Shown here one piece after another: positions 42,976-51,272 of a stretch of DNA of 64,000 nt. The DNA comes from Alishewanella metallidurans. GTDB taxonomy: Bacteria > Pseudomonadota > Gammaproteobacteria > Enterobacterales > Alteromonadaceae. Below the pieces are notes generated by a model. The model did no database searches. It was given only the letters and a program-made list of their open reading frames with translations, and was not told the origin of the DNA. The first letter of the stretch is position 1, and every line of letters starts with the position of its first letter. Location: positions 558,001-622,000 of the forward strand of contig NZ_JALAHQ010000002.1 in assembly GCF_036983985.1 (NCBI RefSeq), in the 5' to 3' direction. Made by a program: the position numbers and the translations under genes.

Positions 42976-44898
42976 CTAAACTGCCTTAATTCGCGGTAGT
43001 TCATGGCTAACTATTGATAAATGTTCATTAGCTACGAGATCACAATTGCCGTCAGAGGGCATAAATGCAACTTGCTCATTTAGTAATAGCTGGCGAATAG
43101 CCTCAACGTCGTAGTTATTACAGGCTGTTTTTAACATGCCCAATAACTGCTGCATTGCACTCCAGCTTAATGCCGTTTCGTTTGCTTTCATAATCCGCGG
43201 GTGATCAGTTTCTTGCTCGTTACCACTAATTAAAAGTTCTTCATACAGTTTTTCGCCTGGCCTTAGGCCAGTAAATTGAATTTCAATATCACCGCTGGCG
43301 TGCACATCATCTTTTACTTCTAACCCCATCAAATGCACCATTCTTCGCGCCAAATCAGCTATTTTAACCGGCTCGCCCATATCTAACACAAACACATCAC
43401 CGCCCTGTCCCATAGCACCGGCCTGAATAACCAACTGTGCGGCTTCGGGTATGGTCATAAAATAGCGAATAATATCTTTATGGGTTACGGTGATAGGGCC
43501 GCCACGGCGAATTTGCTCGCGAAATAACGGCACCACAGAGCCACTTGAACCCAGCACATTACCAAACCTAACCATACAAAACCGCGTGCTACTTTGACGC
43601 TGTGATAGGGCCTGAAGCACTAGCTCAGCCATGCGTTTAGTTGCACCCATAACGTTGGTTGGCCGTACGGCTTTATCAGTAGAAATTAAGACAAAGGTTT
43701 CAACACCAGAGTTAATTGCCGCCTCGGCCGCGCAATGCGTACCAAAAACATTATTAAGCACGCCTTCAGTAACATTAAATTCAACTAAGGGTACATGTTT
43801 ATACGCCGCAGCGTGATAAACAGTTTGTACGCCAAATGCGCGCATGACATTTTCTAATAAACTCTGCCGTCTCACCGATCCCATAATAGGAACCAACTTA
43901 ATATCTAATTGTTGCAACTTGATTAACGCAGCAAGCTCCTGTTCAATGCTGTATAACGCAAACTCTGAACATTCAAATAGTACTAGTACTTTGGGTTCAT
44001 ATTTAATAATTTGCCGGCATAACTCTGAACCAATAGAACCGCCAGCGCCAGTAACCATGACCGCCTTATTAGCAATGTTAGCTAACATTAGTTTATTTTT
44101 CGGTGCCACCGAGTCACGGCCTAGCAAATCCTCTATTTTTACGTCTTGTAATTCATCAATACGCATTGAGCCATCGATTAAATCACTCATTCCAGGTATT
44201 GATTGTACTGGAATTGGCAGCTCTTCTAGCGCATCCAATACTTCTCGGCGTCTTGCTCGACTTGCCGATGGCACTGCCAGCAAAATTCGGTTGATATTGT
44301 GGGTTTTTATTAAGTTAGATATTTGGGTTTGTGCACCAACCGGCATGCCTAATATAGTAGAACGATGCAATGTCGTGTCATCATCAACAAAGACTACCGG
44401 GTGATACTGTTCACCATTCATTAATGCTTGTGCTAGTTGCCTACCCGATGAACCTGCTCCATAAATTAAAACTCGTTCTTTATAGCCATTATTGCGTTGT
44501 ACCAGAAACATGCGTGCCAATAAACGTAAACCGCCAGATGACACTAGCGCTAAAATAGCATAAACAAAAATAAGGTTGCCTTTATCGTGGATCTGAAATA
44601 AACCAAACAATAATGCAAGAATAAATGTACTACTGACTATCCCCGCTAGCACTGCACCTAGTGCATGTTGGCCGATATAGCGAATAACTGCTCTATACAA
44701 ACCTAATTTAGTGAAAATAAACAACGTTATTGGCAATGTAATAGCAAAAGCTAGTGCAATTTGCGGTACGTGGTTTAAATTAGTTTGCTGAGTTAAAAAA
44801 TAACCTGCTACTAATGAGCAAACTAGTAAAACTATATCGGCACAAACTGAAATTAGCCGCTTAACCGAACGCGGCAAGGCTAGTAACCAAGCTAGCAT
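42976..44898 (-). CDS. Polysaccharide biosynthesis nucleotide-sugar dehydratase/epimerase (WbpM/PglF/CapD type)
   Basis: A 640-residue membrane-anchored enzyme. Four N-terminal membrane segments (about 12-112), a first Rossmann domain (LIYGAGSSGRQLAQAL, about 145), and a catalytic domain with VTGAGGSIGSELCRQI (about 285) and the S-T-D-K...MGATK active-site pattern in place of the usual Ser-Tyr-Lys. Such proteins are UDP-GlcNAc 4,6-dehydratases that feed rare sugars such as QuiNAc, FucNAc or bacillosamine. ATG preceded by GGAG. Exact product sugar not determinable. Confidence 0.93.
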   Translation of the reverse strand: MLAWLLALPRSVKRLISVCADIVLLVCSLVAGYFLTQQTNLNHVPQIALAFAITLPITLFIFTKLGLYRAVIRYIGQHALGAVLAGIVSSTFILALLFGLFQIHDKGNLIFVYAILALVSSGGLRLLARMFLVQRNNGYKERVLIYGAGSSGRQLAQALMNGEQYHPVVFVDDDTTLHRSTILGMPVGAQTQISNLIKTHNINRILLAVPSASRARRREVLDALEELPIPVQSIPGMSDLIDGSMRIDELQDVKIEDLLGRDSVAPKNKLMLANIANKAVMVTGAGGSIGSELCRQIIKYEPKVLVLFECSEFALYSIEQELAALIKLQQLDIKLVPIMGSVRRQSLLENVMRAFGVQTVYHAAAYKHVPLVEFNVTEGVLNNVFGTHCAAEAAINSGVETFVLISTDKAVRPTNVMGATKRMAELVLQALSQRQSSTRFCMVRFGNVLGSSGSVVPLFREQIRRGGPITVTHKDIIRYFMTIPEAAQLVIQAGAMGQGGDVFVLDMGEPVKIADLARRMVHLMGLEVKDDVHASGDIEIQFTGLRPGEKLYEELLISGNEQETDHPRIMKANETALSWSAMQQLLGMLKTACNNYDVEAIRQLLLNEQVAFMPSDGNCDLVANEHLSIVSHELPRIKAV

Positions 44899-44950
44899 TT
44901 AAAGCTCCAAGTATTTTTAGCAATATATTGCAGTGACGCTATTATAACAG

Positions 44951-45886
44951 CTAATTAGGCATTTCACCGTTATCCGCAAGATTGGCGGCAATTAACTTAT
45001 TAAGCCACTGCTGAAATTTCGGGCCTAAATTAATATCACGCAAGCCATATTCAACAAATGCCTGCATATAACCAAGTTTATTACCACAATCATGGCTACG
45101 GCCAACAATATGGTAAGCATTCACATGCTGCTGTTTCATCAATATCGCAATAGCATCTGTTAGCTGTATTTCATCACCGGCACCCATTGGCGTATGTTTT
45201 AACGCATCCCAAATCAGCGGTGTAAAAACATAACGCCCCACCACAGAAAGATTTGATGGTGCGTCTTCCACTGCGGGCTTTTCAACGATGGCGGTCATAT
45301 TAACAGAATCTGCCGACAATAAATTATGGCCGCCTATATCAACAACACCATAACTACTAACACTTTCCATTGGCACTGGTTCAACCATCACCTGACTAAC
45401 ACCGGTTTCGCTGAATAATGCACACATTTGCGCTAAGTTATCGCGTTTTAGGTTACTGTCATAACCATCAATTAATACATCGGGTAGTACCACTGCAAAG
45501 GGCGCATCGCCAATCAATGGCTTGGCACATAACACGGCATGGCCTAGCCCTTTCGCTTCGCCTTGGCGCACATGCATAATGGTGACGTCTTTTGGGCAAA
45601 TAGCCTGCACTTCATCCAAAAGTTGGCGCTTAACCCGCTTTTCTAGCATTGACTCAAGTTCAAAGCTTTTATCAAAGTGGTTTTCAATACTGTTTTTTGA
45701 CGAGTGCGTTACCAGTACAATTTCTTTAATACCCGCAGCAATACATTCCTGCACCACGTATTGTATTAATGGCTTATCTACTACAGGTAGCATTTCTTTG
45801 GGAATGGCTTTCGTAGCTGGCAGCATTCTAGTGCCTAACCCTGCCACTGGAATCACCGCTTTGGTTACTTTATTGTTACTGGTCAT
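44951..45886 (-). CDS. galU: UTP-glucose-1-phosphate uridylyltransferase
   Basis: A 311-residue enzyme making UDP-glucose. The nucleotide-binding signature GLGTRMLPATKAIPKEMLP is intact. A longer frame runs to 45919, but ATG at 45886 has GAGGA ten bases ahead and matches homologues (MTSNNKVTKAVIPVAG). UDP-glucose is used by the Ugd enzyme encoded at 50012-51178. It lies between the dehydratase gene and wecC. Confidence 0.96.
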   Translation of the reverse strand: MTSNNKVTKAVIPVAGLGTRMLPATKAIPKEMLPVVDKPLIQYVVQECIAAGIKEIVLVTHSSKNSIENHFDKSFELESMLEKRVKRQLLDEVQAICPKDVTIMHVRQGEAKGLGHAVLCAKPLIGDAPFAVVLPDVLIDGYDSNLKRDNLAQMCALFSETGVSQVMVEPVPMESVSSYGVVDIGGHNLLSADSVNMTAIVEKPAVEDAPSNLSVVGRYVFTPLIWDALKHTPMGAGDEIQLTDAIAILMKQQHVNAYHIVGRSHDCGNKLGYMQAFVEYGLRDINLGPKFQQWLNKLIAANLADNGEMPN

Positions 45887-46051
45887 ATTTTTACGTCCTC
45901 GTATTACCCGTTCGTCCATATAACCCGCTATATTAGCATTAATGCCCAGTTATAAAAAAGACAACGCTAGGCATAAGTTGATTCATTGGCAACTATATGA
46001 CCAGATTAACCCTAACCATCATGCCTTAACGTTAACTCGGTGCTAAAACTA

Positions 46052-47311
46052 TTAACGCAACAAGCCAACCGCATCAACTACGGCATTATGGTTAGCCAAT
46101 TCAGGTTTTATTACGCTAAATGCACTATGGCGCACCAACACACAAATAATATCGGCGTCTAATGCACTGCGTACGTCAGTTAATACTACCTCGGGCTGGC
46201 TAAACTGTTTGGGTAAAGCAGTTATATTGGGTTCGACAATCAACAGTTGGCAGCCAGTATCGGCTAGCTCAAGAGCAATATCTAAGGCTGGGCTTTCACG
46301 TAAATCGTCAATATCAGGTTTAAACGCCAAACCCAATACCGCAACCTTGGCATGACTTCGGCCAGCATCTGGGTTGGCTTTATGCCACACATCCAATTGC
46401 TGTTTTACTTTATCTAATACCCACTCTGGTTTACTGTCGTTTACTTCGCGAGCCATTCGAATAATACGCGCTTGATCAGGGCATGAGTCAACGATAAACC
46501 ATGGGTCGACAGCAATACAGTGGCCACCTACACCGGCGCCAGGTTGTAAAATATTGACTCTTGGGTGGCGGTTAGCTAATGAAATAAGCTCCCACACATT
46601 AATATCTAACTTGTCGCAAATCATCGATAGCTCGTTAGCAAAGGCAATATTAACGTCGCGAAAACTATTTTCAGTCAACTTTGCCATTTCGGCCGTGCGC
46701 GAATTGGTAATAACACAGTCACCTTTAACAAAGGTTTTATAAAGTGCTACGGCTGCAGCCGAACATGCCGGTGTCATACCACCGATAACGCGGTCATTTT
46801 GCACTAATTCACGTAATACATGGCCCGGCAATACCCGCTCTGGACAATGCGCAATGCGAATATCTGAACTTTCGCCATGGCTTTGTGGAAAGGTTAAGTC
46901 AGGCCGCGCTATCGCCAACCATTCCGCTATTTTTTCTGTGGCCCCAACTGGAGAAGTCGATTCGAGTATAACCAAGTTGCCTTGTTCTAATACCGGCGCT
47001 AATGCCTGACAGGCTTTTTCAATATAGGTTAAATCAGCAACATGATTTTCTTTAAACGGTGTCGGTACGGCAATAATAAAGGCATCAGCAGCAGATACCT
47101 TAGTAGACGCGGACAAATAGCCTTCAGTAACTGCCGCTCGTACAATAATATCTAAGTCTGGCTCTACAATATGAATGCCACCACGGTTTATGGTTGAAAC
47201 GGTATTTTCATTAACATCAACACCATACACCCGTACTTTACGTGAAGCGAAAACAGCAGCAGTAGGTAAACCGATATAACCCAAACCAATAACCGATAAT
47301 GTCTTAAACAT
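46052..47311 (-). CDS. wecC: UDP-N-acetyl-D-mannosamine dehydrogenase
   Basis: About 419 residues, closely matching WecC, which oxidises UDP-ManNAc to UDP-ManNAcA. Visible motifs: SVIGLGYIGLPTAAVFAS, ILESTSPVGATEKIAEWL, NRHPRVNILQPGAGVGGHC (catalytic Cys in GGHC) and LAFKPDIDDLRESPA. Start at 47311 chosen from family N-termini; ATG at 47314 is also possible (GGAG upstream). No wecB (UDP-GlcNAc 2-epimerase) is in the window. Confidence 0.95.
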   Translation of the reverse strand: MFKTLSVIGLGYIGLPTAAVFASRKVRVYGVDVNENTVSTINRGGIHIVEPDLDIIVRAAVTEGYLSASTKVSAADAFIIAVPTPFKENHVADLTYIEKACQALAPVLEQGNLVILESTSPVGATEKIAEWLAIARPDLTFPQSHGESSDIRIAHCPERVLPGHVLRELVQNDRVIGGMTPACSAAAVALYKTFVKGDCVITNSRTAEMAKLTENSFRDVNIAFANELSMICDKLDINVWELISLANRHPRVNILQPGAGVGGHCIAVDPWFIVDSCPDQARIIRMAREVNDSKPEWVLDKVKQQLDVWHKANPDAGRSHAKVAVLGLAFKPDIDDLRESPALDIALELADTGCQLLIVEPNITALPKQFSQPEVVLTDVRSALDADIICVLVRHSAFSVIKPELANHNAVVDAVGLLR

Positions 47312-47420
47312 CATGAAGAACTCCAAAAGATAAGCGTAAGAGGGTTAGCATACTGCGTCTGGCTGAATATAAACCGAATGAAATTGCATACAATAAAAGA
47401 AATATATAACATTTTACTCG

Positions 47421-47512
47421 AATCCCTCTAATCCCTCCAAACCTCCCTTTATAAAGGGAGGCTTTATTTCCCCTCTTTCATAATGAGGGGGTACGGGGGA
47501 GATTTAGGAGAT
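47421..47512. repeat. Palindromic repeat, copy A (5' boundary of the DUF559 region)
   Basis: Contains TAATCCCTCCAAACCTCCC, the palindrome CCTCCCTTTATAAAGGGAGG, and a block TTTCCCCTCTTTCATAATG followed by GGGGGTACGGGGGAGATTT. The same blocks recur in the same order at 47966-48056. The end of the DUF559 gene lies inside it. Confidence 0.85.
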
Positions 47513-47852
47513 TAAACCTGATCTCTTTCAACACTGACAACAAATCTGTTGTCACTTTTCGATTAGAGAATCGTAACACTGTCAAACCAAGTGAAGCCAT
47601 TATATTATCTCGTATAGCGTCATATTCACGTGCATTTGCATGGTCATGTATTTCACCATCAAGTTCAATAACTAGTTTTGCCTTAGCGCAGTAAAAATCA
47701 GCTATATAACCAGCAATTGGTTTTTGCCGGTAAAACTGCATACCGCACAACTGTTTTTTTCGTATCGCGTGCCACAGTATGAGCTCAGCGTCTGTCTGGT
47801 TAGAACGTAACGTGCGAGAAAATGCTTTCAGGTTTTTATTATATGGCAGCAT
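47478..47852 (-). CDS. DUF559 domain protein (Vsr-like endonuclease fold)
   Basis: A 124-residue protein of the DUF559 family, related to very-short-patch-repair-type endonucleases. Core segments: TEAE-like QTDAELILWHAIRKKQLCG, FYRQKPIAGYIADFYCAKAKLVIELDGEIH (the D...E-D-G residues are the predicted active site), and RFSNRKV. Its last eight residues (NLPRTPSL) are encoded by the repeat copy A. DUF559 genes are often carried in repeat-bound units in bacterial genomes, so it may be a genomic passenger and not part of polysaccharide synthesis. Confidence 0.88.
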   Translation of the reverse strand: MLPYNKNLKAFSRTLRSNQTDAELILWHAIRKKQLCGMQFYRQKPIAGYIADFYCAKAKLVIELDGEIHDHANAREYDAIRDNIMASLGLTVLRFSNRKVTTDLLSVLKEIRFNLLNLPRTPSL

Positions 47853-47893
47853 ACAATCCCTCCAATTTCGCCGAACCGCCTAATCCACACAAA

Positions 47894-47983
47894 CATCCTA
47901 ATTCCTCCAGACCTCCTAATCCCTCCAAACCTCCTAATCCCTCCAAACCTCCTAATCCCTCCAAACCTCCTAATCCCTCCAAA
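47894..47983. repeat. Tandem 18-bp repeats
   Basis: Four perfect tandem copies of CCTCCTAATCCCTCCAAA (47912-47983) preceded by one degenerate copy (47894-47911). They run straight into palindromic repeat copy B. The plus strand would read as a Pro-Pro-Asn-Pro-Ser-Lys chain, which is not a gene. No spacers, so not a CRISPR. Confidence 0.95.
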
Positions 47984-48106
47984 CCTCCCTTTATAAAGGG
48001 AGGCTTTATTTTTCCCCCTCTTTCGTAAAGAGGGGGTTAGGGGGAGATTCGGGAGGCTTTACCCCCCTCTTTCGTAAAGTGGGGCAAGGGGGAGATTCGC
48101 ATTCAC
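47984..48106. repeat. Palindromic repeat, copies B and C
   Basis: CCTCCCTTTATAAAGGGAGG then CCCCCTCTTTCGTAAAGAGGGGG and GTTAGGGGGAGATTCGGGAGG, followed by a second, partial unit CCCCCTCTTTCGTAAAGTGG with GCAAGGGGGAGATTCG. The second unit is inside the 3' end of the nuclease gene. Each unit is a strong palindrome. Confidence 0.9.
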
Positions 48107-49519
48107 CCCTTTCTCCTGCAACAACTTTTGCAGTGTGGCTTTAGCACTATCATCGCCGTGCACAATGCGCACTTGCTGTGGCAGTTTTTTCATGCCTAGC
48201 ACAAAGCGTAATAAACCTTGTTGATCGGCATGCGCCGAATAACCAGATAAGCTAATAATTTCAGCGCCAATGGTTATACGCTCGCCGTCGATATTAACAT
48301 AACCGCCTTTGGGGCCATATTGCGTAATAGCCGCACCTAAGGTACCGCGTGCTTGATAACCAACAAACACCACTTGGTGCACGGCGTCTGGCAATAATGC
48401 TTTTAAATAATTAACTACCCTGCCGCCTTCACACATACCACTCGCGGCAATAACAATTGCTGGTTGGCGGGTGCTGGCTAAGTATTGCACCAAGGCTAAA
48501 TGCTGCTCATGGCTGTCAACAGTATGCAGCTGCTCAAAGCTAAGTGGATGCCGGCCTACTTTTAAACGGTGTTTAGCTTCTTTATCCCAGCGCGATTTTA
48601 AGCTGTTATAAGCGTCGGTAAAACGTGCAGCCAAGGGTGAGTCGACAATAATTTGTAGCTCGTCCCAGCTAAGTGCTTGATGAATTTTCTGCCCGCGCAG
48701 CCGGTGCATAATGGCTTCAAGCTCATATAACAACTCTTGGGTACGGCCAATACTAAAAGCCGGAAACAACACCGTGCCGTTATCTTGCAAGGCATGCAGT
48801 AATACCTGCTCTAACTGTTTAACTCGCTCGCGTCTATTGGGGTGTAGCCTATCGCCATAGGTGCTTTCTATTACTACCGTATCAGCCGCATACGGCGGTT
48901 TAGGTGCGGGCAGTAAAGGTGCGTAAGGTGCGCCTAAATCACCAGAAAACACGGTTTTATACGGTTTGCTTGTTGGTTTACTAGCTGAGCTGTTAGTTGG
49001 TACGTTGTGGCGCAGCTCTACATAGGCCGAACCTAAAATATGCCCCGCTGGTTGCAAACGCAGTTGCAAATTAGCATCAGCTAGCACAGGTAAATTAACC
49101 CATTGCTTAAACTCACACGCCACTAGCTGCCGGTTAATTTTAGCCAAAAAAGCGGCAATAAGCTTAGTGTCGCGGGTTACACCCACTTTAAGGGCATCTT
49201 CCAATACCAATGGCAGTAAGGTAGCCGATGCTACTGTGCAATAAATTGGCCCAGTAAAACCGGCAGCTAATAAATACGGAATACGCCCCACATGGTCTAT
49301 ATGCACATGGGTAACAATGAGCGCTTTAATATGCGTAACAGGAAAATTAATTTGTGGTGAACTCGACGAGCCAGAACCAGATACTTCAGCGCCTTGAAAT
49401 AAGCCGCAATCAATCAGCAGGCCATAATCGTCACTAATGCGGTATTCATGACAAGAGCCTGTAACGCCATCTACCGCACCGTGGTGAATAAATCTCGGGC
49501 TTGAATATATGCTAGACAT
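48059..49519 (-). CDS. Beta-CASP metallo-beta-lactamase fold nuclease (RNA specificity domain)
   Basis: A 486-residue protein. The metallo-beta-lactamase core has the zinc motif THVHIDHVGRIPYLL (about residue 71), and the beta-CASP and RNA-specificity regions follow (VIAASGMCEGGRVVNYL, about 355; SGYSAHADQQGL, about 415). The family contains RNA exo/endonucleases related to CPSF73. The natural C-terminus appears replaced: the last 12 or so residues (NLPLAPLYERGG) come from palindromic repeat copy C. Not obviously part of the surface polysaccharide pathway. Confidence 0.9.
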   Translation of the reverse strand: MSSIYSSPRFIHHGAVDGVTGSCHEYRISDDYGLLIDCGLFQGAEVSGSGSSSSPQINFPVTHIKALIVTHVHIDHVGRIPYLLAAGFTGPIYCTVASATLLPLVLEDALKVGVTRDTKLIAAFLAKINRQLVACEFKQWVNLPVLADANLQLRLQPAGHILGSAYVELRHNVPTNSSASKPTSKPYKTVFSGDLGAPYAPLLPAPKPPYAADTVVIESTYGDRLHPNRRERVKQLEQVLLHALQDNGTVLFPAFSIGRTQELLYELEAIMHRLRGQKIHQALSWDELQIIVDSPLAARFTDAYNSLKSRWDKEAKHRLKVGRHPLSFEQLHTVDSHEQHLALVQYLASTRQPAIVIAASGMCEGGRVVNYLKALLPDAVHQVVFVGYQARGTLGAAITQYGPKGGYVNIDGERITIGAEIISLSGYSAHADQQGLLRFVLGMKKLPQQVRIVHGDDSAKATLQKLLQEKGVNANLPLAPLYERGG

Positions 49520-49702
49520 GCTGTCACTCCAGAAACTAAGCGAAGCTAAATGCTAACAAATTAAATTCAAATTAGTAACATGAGCGGAGAGTATAAACGT
49601 AATAAAGATACCGACGTTTGATTAAATAAGGTGAGAAAATCTAGCATAGCGCTAATAATTTACGGCAGTTTGGTAAAATAAAGTGGGTAAAATAGTTGGC
49701 AT

Positions 49703-49981
49703 CTACTGACACCGAATATCTCTAGCATAACTAAATGGCGTGTTAACTAAATTACCAAGACTATTACTCGTCACTTGCTGACGTACAGCACGGAAAGCGG
49801 CTTTATCACCACACAAAAAATCAATATCTACCGATTCACGATACTCATTAATTTCAAGCGCAATACGGGTGCCACCACCAAATAAAATATTGTGTTGTTT
49901 AAGGTAATCGCTATTAAAGTTTTTCAAGCTACTTGCAATTAGCTGGTTCTGAAAACAGCGACTATTTACGCTACAAAACAT
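49703..49981 (-). pseudogene. Truncated AbiEii/AbiGii-type nucleotidyltransferase
   Basis: A 92-residue remnant. It keeps the nucleotidyltransferase signature ILFGGGTRIALEINEYRESVDIDFLCG (GG-T-R followed by S-V-D-I-D-F), the start of the AbiEii toxin domain, but stops after SYARDIRCQ, where full-length proteins go on for about 150 more residues. No downstream continuation was seen and no AbiEi-like antitoxin is adjacent. Probably a decayed toxin or defence gene. Confidence 0.7.
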
Positions 49982-50011
49982 ACACCAGCGCTGGTTATAT
50001 GTCCAGTTAGG

Positions 50012-51178
50012 CTAGTCATTACCAAATAAATCGCGGGTATACACCTTAGTATCTACATCAGCTAAAGCATCGCTGCGTCTATTCGCCACTATGACATCGG
50101 CGTATTGCTTAAACTCAGCTAAATCACGTATTACTCGGCTGTGGTAAAAATGCTCCTGCTCAAGCTCAGGTTCGTATACTACTACCTCTACACCCTTGGC
50201 CTTTATGCGCTTCATAATGCCTTGAATAGCAGAGGCGCGAAAATTATCTGAACCGGTTTTCATTACTAAGCGAAATATGCCCACTACCTTAGGGTTACGC
50301 GACAGTATAGATTCAGCAATAAAATCTTTACGAGTGCGGTTAGCATCAACAATAGCCTGCATAATGTTATTCGGTACATTTTTATAATTCGCCAATAACT
50401 GCTTGGTATCTTTAGGAAGGCAGTAACCGCCATAGCCAAAGCTAGGGTTGTTATAATGGTTACCAATACGCGGGTCTAAGCCGACGCCTTCAATTATTTG
50501 CCGTGAATTTAAGCCATGGCTTTCAGCGTAGCTATCCAGCTCATTAAAATACGCCACCCGCATTGCAAGATAAGTGTTAGAAAACAGCTTTATCGCTTCA
50601 GCCTCAGTACTATCAGTAAACAATACCGGCACATCTTGCTTTATTGCGCCTTGTTGCAGTAACGCTGCAAACTGCTTAGCACGTTCGCTTTGTTCGCCAA
50701 CTATTATCCGGCTTGGGTATAAATTGTCATATAATGCGCGGCCTTCACGTAAAAATTCCGGTGAAAACAAGATATTTTCGCAGTTAAATTTTTCACGTAC
50801 ACTTTTAGTGTAACCCACTGGCACGGTTGATTTAATTATCATTACCGCTGTTGGGTTAATAGCTAATACGTCAGCAATTACCGCTTCAACACTACTGGTA
50901 TTAAAATAATGGGTTTGTGGGTCGTAATCGGTTGGTGTGGCAATAATAACAAAATCAGCATCGGCATAAGCTAGCCGTTTATCGAGCGTTGCGGTGAAAC
51001 TTAAGTTTTTATTCTGTAAAAAGTCAGTAATTTCTTTATCGTCAATGGGCGATTTCTTGTCATTTAATAACGCTACCTTATGCGGCACAATATCTATAGC
51101 AACAACATGATTATGCTGCGCCAGTAACATGGCGTTAGATAAACCAACATAACCCGTACCAGCAATAGTAATTTTCAT
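50012..51178 (-). CDS. ugd: UDP-glucose 6-dehydrogenase
   Basis: A 388-residue enzyme converting UDP-glucose to UDP-glucuronate with NAD. Motifs: ITIAGTGYVGLSNA (NAD), STVPVGYT, and FGYGGYCLPKDTKQLL with the catalytic Cys. Start at 51178 (MKITIAG) fits the family better than the ATG at 51190. It uses UDP-glucose from GalU. The 31 bp between this gene and the AbiEii remnant contain no terminator that I can see. Confidence 0.96.
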   Translation of the reverse strand: MKITIAGTGYVGLSNAMLLAQHNHVVAIDIVPHKVALLNDKKSPIDDKEITDFLQNKNLSFTATLDKRLAYADADFVIIATPTDYDPQTHYFNTSSVEAVIADVLAINPTAVMIIKSTVPVGYTKSVREKFNCENILFSPEFLREGRALYDNLYPSRIIVGEQSERAKQFAALLQQGAIKQDVPVLFTDSTEAEAIKLFSNTYLAMRVAYFNELDSYAESHGLNSRQIIEGVGLDPRIGNHYNNPSFGYGGYCLPKDTKQLLANYKNVPNNIMQAIVDANRTRKDFIAESILSRNPKVVGIFRLVMKTGSDNFRASAIQGIMKRIKAKGVEVVVYEPELEQEHFYHSRVIRDLAEFKQYADVIVANRRSDALADVDTKVYTRDLFGND

Positions 51179-51272
51179 TTTTCCATCCATTTTAGTAGCT
51201 TATACCAACGAATCGCCATGCTACAGTAGCAAAGCTTAACGAAAAGTTAAGAGCGAAATTATTCACAGCCTT

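Noticed and set aside
47894..47983. Tandem repeats as a possible CRISPR array
   Set aside because: Copies are directly adjacent with no spacers, and no cas genes are in the window.
47822..48028. Open frame on the plus strand encoding repeated Pro-Pro-Asn-Pro-Ser-Lys
   Set aside because: It is a translation of the 18-bp tandem array, overlaps the start of the DUF559 gene on the other strand, and has no ribosome site or conserved domain.
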